From positions 1 through 31,855 of IMG/VR virus record IMGVR_UViG_3300009068_000112: a stretch of 31,855 nucleotides of DNA, one strand, 5' to 3'. The notes beneath the pieces are model-generated. The model was not told the origin of the DNA and made no database searches. It saw only the letters and a program-made list of their open reading frames with translations. Shown in pieces: positions 13,943 through 24,000 of this stretch. Source of the stretch: a virus. The position numbers and the translations under genes are program-made. Each line of letters begins with the position of its first letter. Position 1 is the stretch's first letter.

Positions 13943-14626
13943 ATGGCTACAGAAGTATATGAAAGCGACTACCTAACTCTTATAGATGGCACAGAGTTGT
14001 TTATTACACCATTAAAAATAAAATATCTAAGACAGTTTATGGTTGCTTTTGAGTATGTCAAATCAGCAAAAGATGATGATGGTGCAATCGATGCTTTAGT
14101 TGAGTGTGCTCGAATATGTATGAAACAGTATTACCCAAAAATTTCGTTATCAAAAGAACTAGTCGAGGATAGTTTTACATTAAAAGACATCTATCATCTT
14201 TTAGATATTGCAGCGGGAATTAAAGTAAATGAAAAATCCGAAGAGCCAGTAAAAAAACAAGCAACAGATAGTGGATCAACTTGGGAAACACTAGACTTGG
14301 CAAAACTTGAAGCAGAGGCGTTTCTGCTTGGCATTTGGAAAGACTACGAAGAACTTGAATGCTCTATGTCTATGCCAGAAATAATGTCAACTCTTTCAAT
14401 CAAAAGAGAATTAGACTATGCAGAAAAAAAATTCCTTGCAGCAATGCAGGGTGTTGACCTAGACAAACAGTCTGGGAAAAAAAATGAATGGGAAGAACTA
14501 AAGGCTAGAGTTTATAGCAATGGGGAAGCAAGAAACTCAAGTGATATTTTGGCACTGCAAGGAGTCAATGCACAAAAGGCTGGATTTGGAATTGGAATGG
14601 GCCTAACTTACGAAAAAATTGACTAA
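13943..14626 (+). CDS. Tail assembly chaperone, long (pre-fused G-T-like) form
   Basis: 227 residues in two domains within one uninterrupted frame. Residues ~9-93 are the chaperone N-domain (LTLIDGTELFITPLKI, MKQYYPKISLSKELVED, IYHLLDIAAG). Residues ~118-227 are the T-like part (LDLAKLEAEAFLLGIWKDYEELECSMSMPEIMSTL, RELDYAEKKFLAAMQGVDLD, DILALQGVNAQKAGFGIGMGL). In most siphoviruses the two parts are joined only by a programmed ribosomal frameshift; here they are already fused. The N-domain is clearly paralogous to the whole downstream gene. These chaperones bind the tape measure and recruit tube subunits. A poly-A heptamer at the domain junction (14251-14257) could still give a short product. 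The start is SD-less behind TGGTATACT, suggesting modest expression compared with the downstream gene. Confidence 0.82.
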   Translation: MATEVYESDYLTLIDGTELFITPLKIKYLRQFMVAFEYVKSAKDDDGAIDALVECARICMKQYYPKISLSKELVEDSFTLKDIYHLLDIAAGIKVNEKSEEPVKKQATDSGSTWETLDLAKLEAEAFLLGIWKDYEELECSMSMPEIMSTLSIKRELDYAEKKFLAAMQGVDLDKQSGKKNEWEELKARVYSNGEARNSSDILALQGVNAQKAGFGIGMGLTYEKID

Positions 14627-14642
14627 TTCATAGGCTTGTCTA

Positions 14643-14651
14643 TGATATAAT
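14643..14651 (+). promoter_or_regulatory. Extended -10 box TGATATAAT before second chaperone gene
   Basis: TGA plus perfect TATAAT, 24 bases before the ATG at 14676, in a 49-base gap. An overlapping alternative is TTGACT (14619-14624), 16 bases, TATGAT (14641-14646). Either would give the short chaperone its own transcript; AGGAGG at 14666-14671 serves translation. Confidence 0.55.
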
Positions 14652-14675
14652 TAACTAACTAACACAGGAGGAATA

Positions 14676-14999
14676 ATGGCTGAAAAAGCAAATAGCAAAA
14701 CAGTTACACTGATAGATGGCACAACACTAAATGTTCGACCACTAAAAATTTCACTACTACGTCCGTTTGTAAAAAGATTTGGGGATCTAGCACTTGTTGC
14801 AGATGACAATGATAAATCTATGGACGTTCTACTTGATTGCGTCTTAATTGCAATGAAGCAGTATAAACCAGAACTTTCAGAAAGCAAAGAAGCACTAGAG
14901 GATCTTTTGGATCTTCCAACAGTCTACGAAATCATCGAGGCTGCATCAGGAAGCGATTCTGCTACAAGTAACAACTTGATGGCATCAATCAGCAAGTAA
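14676..14999 (+). CDS. Tail assembly chaperone, short (G-like) paralogue
   Basis: 107 residues, equivalent to the N-domain of the gene at 13943 and nothing more. Shared blocks include TLIDGT near residue 11, PLKI near 23, MKQY near 55 and SKE followed by ED near 66. By hand about 37 of 84 aligned residues are identical, with one gap. It has its own -10-like box and a strong AGGAGG site, so it is probably made in excess over the long form, as the short chaperone is in lambda. It lies directly upstream of the tape measure. No frameshift-prone extension is seen: the region after its stop has no T-like domain. An origin by duplication of the N-domain is inferred. Confidence 0.82.
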   Translation: MAEKANSKTVTLIDGTTLNVRPLKISLLRPFVKRFGDLALVADDNDKSMDVLLDCVLIAMKQYKPELSESKEALEDLLDLPTVYEIIEAASGSDSATSNNLMASISK

Positions 15000-15004
15000 T
15001 TGGT

Positions 15005-15013
15005 AAAGGGGTG
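15005..15013 (+). promoter_or_regulatory. Shine-Dalgarno AAAGGGGTG serving tape measure start
   Basis: It lies 9 bases before the TTG at 15023, the only possible start near the tape measure's N-terminus because the frame has a stop at 15017-15019. It is also 2 bases before an out-of-frame ATG (15016) that opens an eight-codon ORF ending at 15042. Confidence 0.65.
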
Positions 15014-15022
15014 TTATGAAAA

Positions 15023-18000
15023 TTGTCAGACGTAAATGCTAATATAGGCATAAATTTTAATACGGCTGACGCCTTAGCACAACTTAGAACTTTACAGTCT
15101 GGACTAAGTAGGTTTCATCAAAGCCTTGCAGAAGGAAACCTTGCTGCCTCTAATGCACAAAAGGGATTAAATGCACAACTAATTCAGTCAATTAATGCGA
15201 CTGGAAAATTTTCTGCATCTCAGGTAAAAGTAGCAACTAGTACACAAGCCTTCACAACAGCACTTGAAAAAAATCAGTTAAGCCTTGGTCAGTATTTTAG
15301 ATACACGGCTGCTGCTGCAACTGCAAACACAAAGACTCTTACGAGTATGTTTGCACAGGAAAGAGAAATACTTAATCGTGCACGTAGAGATAGAGTAAAG
15401 GCTTTACAGTCTCAATACATTCAATTGCAAAAAGCCAACGGTGGCTTTGTAGATGCAATAAAAATAATGCCAAAATCTTTAACTATGGCAAATGGACAAT
15501 TTACTGAACTCGGAACAAGGATTCAATATGCTGCACAAAGACAGCAATTCTTAAATCAATTACTAAGGCAAGGATCAACACAACTTCTAAACTTTGGTAA
15601 GAATACTCAATGGGCTGGTCGTCAGTTGATGGTTGGACTTACTATTCCACTTGGAATGCTTGGTTCATATGCTGCACGGGCATTTAAAGAGATGGAAGCA
15701 GCAACCGTAAAGTTCAAACGTGTATATGGAGATGCTTTTACTGATAGTAGAACAACAGACATCGCAGTTGAAAATATTAAACGAATTGGTATGGAATATA
15801 CCAAGTTTGGTATTGCTGTCAAAGATACAATGGATATGGCAGCAACCGCTGCAGCAGCAGGTTTTTCAGGCACAGCATTAGATGCACAGGTAAAACAAGC
15901 CAACAAACTTGCAGTCCTTGGTCAAGTTGAACAGCAGCAAGCGCTTGAAACAACTATATCTTTACAAAATGCTTTTGGAATTTCTTCAGAAGACCTTGCA
16001 AAGAAAATTGATTTCCTTAACGCAGTTGAAAACCAAACAGTCCTTTCTATTGAAGATTTAACAATTGCAATTCCTAAAGCAGCACCAGTTGTAAAGCAAC
16101 TTGGTGGAAATGTAGAAGACCTAGCCTTTTTCATGACTGCAATGAAAGAAGGTGGAATTAATGCATCAGAAGGTGCAAATGCTCTAAAGTCTGGTCTTGC
16201 TTCTATGATTAACCCAACAAAGAAAACTTCAGAGATGCTTGCTGAAATGGGAATTAATATCAAGGGTGTTGTTGAAGCAAATAAAGGGGATCTAAAGGGC
16301 ACTGTTGTTGGATTTGCAAGAGCACTGGATGAGTTAGATCCACTAAACCGTGCAAGAGCAATTGAGCAATTATTTGGTAAGTTTCAGTTTTCAAGAATAT
16401 CAACATTATTTCAAAACGTAGTAAAAGAAGGAAGCCAAGCCTCAAGAGCACTGCAACTATCGGGTGCTTCACTTGAAGAGTTAGCAATTATCTCTGAGCG
16501 AGAAATGGGCAAGATTGAAGATGCCGTTGGAGTTAAGTTTCAAGCAGCAGTAGAACAATTCAAGCAAACTATTATGCCAATAGGAAAACAATTTCTAGAA
16601 GCATTAACACCAGTTGTTAAGTTTATTGGTAAACTGTTTGAAAAGTTTAATGATCTATCTGATGGAACTAAAAAGTTTGTAACAATACTTACAGCAGTGG
16701 TTGCTGGAATTGGTCCAATATTTTTAATGACATTTGGTTTGCTTGCTAATGGTCTTGCAAACCTAATTAAATTGTTTGCAACCATCAGAGGTGGAATTGC
16801 AAAACTTAATGGACAAAATAAAATGCTTGGTGGCGGATTTGACTATCTAACACAGCAAGAAATTGAGAATGTTGCATCATCAAATGCTCTACACGGATCT
16901 CATGAAAGACTTATTCAAGTATTTAATGTTGAAAATGTTGCACTTCAAAAATTAGCAAACTCATATGCAAATGCAGCCTCACAAGCCAGAGCCCTTGCAA
17001 CATCTTCCCCTGGACTATTTGCATCACCAGGTGCTGGTGCAGCAGTTGCAAAATTACCTGGCGGACAAGGTAGACCAGTTAGACGATATGCAGAAGGAGT
17101 TTTGCAAGTACCTGGTCCAAAAGGTGCAGGGGATATACAGCCAGCATTCCTTGCTCCAGGAGAAGCAGTTATACCAGCAGATGTAACTGCAAAAAATATT
17201 GGATTCCTACATGCAATGATGGAAGGGAAAACTCCTGGATATATGGCAGGAAAGATACCAGCAAGACCATCATTTCATGCAAAGCCTGATGAATTACAAT
17301 CAGGAGCAAAGTTTGTCGGAATGCCAAAATCTATTGGCCAAGTAACACAGTCAAGACAAATAGCAGACCGCATTGCAGAATCAGTTACAAAGAGCCAATT
17401 TGGAAAAGTTCCCCCAACAGATTTTGGAACACTGCTTCAAGGAACCTCTGGAAGAAGTTTTCCTATTCCAAACGTTGGTGGAATTTATAGAAAACCAAAT
17501 GGAGAAGTAGTATTTGTTAAGCCTGCAGTAGATGCAACCTCAGCATTAGCAGAGCAACGTGCAACAATAATTGCAAGAGATGTACACGGATTAAAAGCAC
17601 CAAATCAAACAATCAAGACAATGTTAGACCCAACAGATGCAACTGGTAAGAGAAAGTTAATTGTACTTGAATCACCATACGATCCTAAGTTAGCAGAAGC
17701 AAGTGGTAAGTTTACAAAGAAGCAGATGGTTACTCAACTTGTTGCATCTCTTCTTCGTGGAGATAAAGATTTGTCTAAGTCTAATGTTTTTGGAAATACG
17801 TTAGCAGACGTTGGCCCAGCAGGAGTATTTAGTAGAGCATCTGGATTTAGAGATATTCAATCCGCAATGCCTTCAATGAAAGATCAGGCAATGATTAATC
17901 TTCTTGGAGTTAAGGGTGGAGCAAGAAAAGATTTTGCTTTATCTACTGCAGACATAGCAAAAAAGATGACACCACAAGAGTACAACTCTGCAATTAGCGC

Positions 18001-21000
18001 AGAGATTGCAAAGGTGCTACCAAAACTTAAAAAAACTGTTGCTGGAATGAACCTATCTCCTGCAGATGCTGCTCCTTACAGTGCAATGATTGCACGACTA
18101 GAGGCTGGTCAAAAAACAGATTGGTCTTCATTCCAAAAAATACATGCTGCTGCTGGCTCACCAGTTAAAAAATTAATGGCAGGATTTATTCCAGAACTTT
18201 CAGTATCACAAAGATCACAGTCACAAGTTGAAATGCAAAAGTTTTTTGATTGGGCAGATAAGCAAGTAGAGTCTTCAAACCTAGATGGAACATTTAAAGA
18301 TAGATGGAAGAAGTCTACTGGTCCAGCGTTTAGACAAAGCCTAATGGAAAAAATGATTTATGATCCAAACAGTAAAACATTTTGGACAAACATGGGTGGA
18401 ACAAATGGAGTTAATCTTGAAAGAATGCAAGAAAGATTTAACTACAGATTCGGTATTGCACCTGATGCACAAACTGGAAAGTATGTAAAATCAAACCTAT
18501 TTAATATTAGTAAGTTTTTAAGTAATGTAACCTCTGGTGGACAGTCAAAGCGTGGTGGAGATATTGGAGCAAATAATCCAAAAGCAAAAAAAGTTTGGGA
18601 TGAAATAAAAGTAGCAGCAGCAAATCCAGGCGGAGTTAAGTCAGATAAAACAATTAGAAAGTATACAGACTTCCTTGCTAATATGAAAGACGGAGCAGGA
18701 AATGAAACGCAATTAGCAAAAGACCTAAAGTCTAACTCTCCATTAGTAAGAAAATCTGCAATGGAATCAGTTGATAAAATGTTTAGACTTGATGCTTCAC
18801 ACGCTCAAGCAGTAAGAGTGTATGATAGTTTAGAGGATGCACAAGCAGGAAAGTCTAGACCAGCATCAAAATCAGAAAAATATTCTCTTGGTCAAATGGG
18901 TCCAGACTATAGAGTTATAAATGAATTTGTTAAAACAAACGACCCAGGAAATAAATCTAGATTTGAAAAAATATTAGAGTGGAATAATAAAAATGGAAAC
19001 CCTCTTGCAATTGATGGCACACAAAACAGAAATCTTCAGTCTGCAATTCAGTCAATTATTAGAGAAGAAAACCATCCGTTTGATCCACAAAATCAAAAAC
19101 ATGTAAAGGCTCTTGCAGAACTTGAAATAAAAGCAAGAGATTTAATGACAGTTGATCCATCTAAAGCAAAAGGCTTATCGTTTTTAAGTAAATCTTCTAG
19201 TGCATACATAAATGCAAGACTTACAGACAACATTATGTCTGATAGAATTTCAGACTCTAATTGGTTTAAGAGAATGAATGAAAATAAGATGTTTATGAAT
19301 ACATCTGTTCTTGATGATAAAGGTAGACCAGTACGAGGCGCACTAGAAACAGTTAGAAAGTCTGAGTATTACTTTGATTCAAAGACTGGTAGATTTATAC
19401 CTTACACAGGACAAAACACTTCTGCTGTTGCAACTGGCAGAGTGACTGGAAAAGGAACAGAAACAAGAACTCCAAACGCTAGTAAAACTGGTGGGCAGCC
19501 AACTGCAACAAGATCTCAGGCAAGAGCATTTGCTGTAAGACGTGACGCAGGTGACCCAAGATTCAAAGGACTTGGAACAGATTCTCCATTAAGCAAGAAC
19601 GCACAAGGAAGAATTACAAATGCTATGCAAGAGCAGGCACGTTTGTTAAAGTTAAGAAATAACTTGTCAGCAAAAGAAATAGATCAAGCACTATCTCAAT
19701 ATAGAAGAAGGCTTATACTTGCAGAAAGAGAAAAGGCACATGCTAATGCACAAGCGCTACGAATGCGTGAGCAGTCAAAGATTGATTCTGAAAGAGTTGT
19801 AAATTCTAAGGCTCTAGCAAAGCAAGAGCGAGCACAAAGGCAAATGGCTCGTCAAGAAAAGGTAGGAAGATACTCTGGAGGAACATCTGCAGCCCTAGGC
19901 GGAGTTGCAATGGGTGCAATGATGATGGGGGCCGACGCTAAGGTCACTGGAGGCCTATTTGGGGCCTCTGCACTGGCTGGTATGGCTCCAATGCTAACTA
20001 ACCCATATGTTGCTGCTGGAACGGCTGTACTGGCTCTTGCTGGGTCTGTATTGCTTGCAGAAAAGGCCAATAGATCAGCAGCAGAAAAAATATCAAGATT
20101 TACAGATGCAACATCTGCAACAACTGAAAAAATGAAGTCTATTGGAGAACTTACTGGAAAAGTCGGTGCTTCAGAACTATATGCACGAAAGAGATCTACA
20201 TCGGTATCTGATAGATATACAACTGGATTTGAAAGAGGAAAGCAACAGTTTGGTGCAACCTTTGTAGAGTCAGAAACTGGTAAATCAATTGTAGAGTCAT
20301 TTACAAAAGACATGGTGACTGGTGGAAATAATGCTGTTAAGAAAATATCTTTGCAACTTGCTGCTTATGTTTCAGATGGAATAATGAGTGCAGAACAAGC
20401 CCATTCAGTTGCAAGCCAAATTGGAATTAATTTAAACAATCAAACTGTAACCTCTCAGATAAGTGGTGAGATTATTTCACTTATTGGTCCAAGTGGTGTA
20501 GATCTACTTAAAGATCCACTAACTGTAAGAATGAATTTAGTGCAAGAACAAATTTCTAACACATCAATGAGCACAGAAGATTATGCCTCTGCTGGAGTTC
20601 CAATATTTGATGTAGGGTCTCAGGATGATATTCAAGAGGCTATATCTAATTATTTTGATGACTACATTGCTCTGTTTACAGAAACTGGACCAGAAAAAAT
20701 TGGAGCAGCATTAGGTTCATCGTTTGCTCAATCTTTTGAGTTTAATCAATCTCAGGCAGATTCATTTGCTAAGTACTATGATGATCAGATAGCAATATTA
20801 CAAAAACAAAAGTTACAAACATCTGAACTTTCAAAGCAAGAGGTTATAACAGGTAAAATTCGTAAATTAGAAGAAAAAAGAGATGCTGGTTTACAAGATT
20901 TTAAGAAAAACAATCAAACAATATTAGATAACGCAGGTAAGGCTGTTGGTGCACTACAAAATAGCACACCAGGACTAAGCGCACTTAAAACAGCATCACG

Positions 21001-24000
21001 AACACAATTATTAGACAAGTACAAGGGTGGGCCAGAAGAGTTGGCATCGGTTGTTCTTGCAGAAAAAACCAAAAAGTTAAACACAGATCTAGAGATAAAG
21101 ATTAATGCTGTAGCAGGAAGTGGAATTGTCGGTCCAGACGCATTAAGTCAAATGGTTGATATGTTTGGAACAGATGCAAAGGGACAAGCAGCAATCCAAA
21201 GAAACCTAGATTTGGCAATCACAAAGCAGGACCCAGGAAAAGTTCAACAATTACTTCTACAACTTGGAACATTTAAAAGTCCAAAAACAAGTAGAAAAAT
21301 TTTTGTTGCATTAATGAAAAAGGATCCAGCACAGTTTGACAAACTTGCATCAACAATTGCACTTATGCAAAAGATGGATACTAAGGAAATTAACCTAGAG
21401 GCATTTTTTGAATCGGAAGACGCTGAAACAAAACTAATAGACCTTCAGGAAAAACTTGAAAAAATTGAAAAAATGCCAACCCCAATTACTAAAGAGGCAA
21501 TTGCTCTTGTTAATACTGATGGAAATTCAAAAACTAAAGATATGACCGCCCTGCTTGCTATCTGGGATCAATGGGGTAACTTGCCAGACGAAACAAAGAA
21601 GACTGTAATTCAAGAATACGTTGCAATATATTCAACGATTGATGATCAGGCAGCAATTACAAGTATAAAAACCAAAAATCCAAGAGCAAGAAGAATTACA
21701 AAAGCACAGATTGATGCTGAAAAAGGAAGAATGGCAGCAGAAAGAACAATGCAGGTTGTTAAACAAGATATTGCGTCTAAGGCTGCTAGTAATCTTGAAC
21801 AGGAACAAAAAAATGGTTCAAAGAAGGCTGACCCAATAAATGATATTCTTGCAAGACTTAAGCAGGTAAGGCTTGCATCTTTAGATGCCACAAAGGGGAT
21901 TGCAGAATTATTTAAAGCAGTTGGAGACGGTAAAAAGGTAAAGGGTGTAATTGGTGATGTATTTAATGGCATGCAGCAACAACTTCTTAAGAAGGGTTCA
22001 AACCAACAGTTTATTGATTTCCTAACTTCTATGATTGGTGATCCTGCAGAATTAGCCAAGTATATGAGGACTGCTACAAAGGCAACTAGCGGTCCAAATA
22101 AGGGCAAGGTGGTTGATCCATTTAATCCTAAAAATGTTCTTAAGGGTAGTAAGGTTGGGGATGTTGTTTTATCTGAATCAGGCAAGGCAGCCCAAGCAGG
22201 AATAACTAAAGCCGTAGGCGGTGACTATAATTTAGCACAACTTAAATCAATAACAAATGATAAAGACCGTGCTAAGGTTATGGAAAGAATTGCAACTCTT
22301 GCAAAAACAAACAACAAGTTTGTTATTGATAACCACACACTTCAGAATATTCTTAATGATGAATACTATGTAACCGAACTTGCTGCAGGCAGAATTACCG
22401 ATGCTGAATTTGAAACAAACACTCTCCTTGCAAAACAAGCAGAACTTAGAGAAAGAATTAATGGTATTGTCTCAGAAGGGTTGTCTGCAAAACAAGAATT
22501 GGCAGATAAGGGCAGAGTTGGAGAACTTCTTAAGTTTATGACGGAGACAACAGATCTTCCTAAGTTATCTTCTGGTGCTTTGCTTGATATGATTAAAGAT
22601 CCAAATCAATTATCTGCTGCAATCGCTGCCATGGATATGTATAAGAGTGGAATTGAAAAGGTACCTGCAAGTTTGCAGAATGTTGTAGATGGACTTAATA
22701 ATGTTCAAAAGAATGCAAAGATTCAAGGATATATAAATTTTGCATCTCAAACAGTCCCAGAAAAAATTTCTCAAGGTGCTGCTGCAGCACAGAATGTTCT
22801 TAGTGTTAAAGCAAGACTAAGAGAAAAAATGAATATTTCTGAATTAAGAAAATATGGCACAAAAGCAAATCCTAATATGGGAGAAAATGCATATCAGGCT
22901 GCTGTAAAAGCAACAGGTGGCACAGCAATAACTGGTGGCGGAAAGAGTTTAAGTCAAATTCAAGTTGCTCGTCAAGGCCTTGGATCCCAAATGAACCTAG
23001 TTCAAGCAAGAGCAAATCAAATACAAAAAGACATTTCTGCAAAAGAAGATGAATTGAACAAGGCAATTGAAGATAAGAATAAATATTATAATAAATTAAT
23101 TGATACCGAAAAGGATTCTATTGAAGCAAATGAATCAAAACTTAAAAAAGAGTTTACAGATTTAATTGATAAAAAACAAACAGAATCAAACAAGTTAAGC
23201 AATGATCTTGCTATAATCAATCATCAAGAAGAAGAAATAAACAAAGTCTATGATGAAAGAATTAAGGCTTTAAATGAGACCCAGCAAATAAATCAAAGAC
23301 TTATTGCTCAACAACAAACACAGTTGGGTCTTGCAGATGCTCTTACACAGGGAGATATTTCAGCAGCAGCAAAGGCTGCTCAAGAAATGCGATCACAAAA
23401 TGCTGCAGCATATGCAGAAGACACTACAAATGCTTTAACACAGGCAAGAGATAATCAGATAAAGGGTCTTAAGGGTTCAGAGTCAGGAATGACTAAGGAT
23501 CAAATTGCTGAAAGACAATATAAAATATCCCAAGAAATTTATAAGATTGAAACAGACCCTAAGAGACTTGAACTTGTTAAAGCAATTGAGACATCACAAG
23601 AAAAAATTACGCAGTATGAAAAAGATAGATCAACTGCAATTGATGCAATAAATCTTAAGTATGAAAAAGAACTTGCAGATCTTAATACAGCACTAACATC
23701 GCAAACAAGTATTTTAGATAAATTAGAAAAAGAAGATGCAGAACTTGCTTCCCAAGAAGCAGAATTACTTCTTATTCTTGATAGTCTAACAAGTATGGAT
23801 GATCTTGCTGGTAAAACACTACAAGATTTTGAAGATATGGTTCTTAAGGCAGAAGCAATGGCTACTGCACTAGAAGAAGATATCGTTAAAGCAATGATGG
23901 CAATCGAGGAAGACTCTGCAAGTGCTTCTGGTTCTTGGACAAATATTGTAGATAAAATTAATGCCCTTCCCGATTCGATTACTATTAAAAGCATTATTGA

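Noticed and set aside
14628-14645. Inverted repeat TCATAG-N6-CTATGA overlapping the promoter-like box before the short chaperone gene
   Set aside because: Only six base pairs, no T-run; too short to claim an operator or terminator in A+T-rich DNA.
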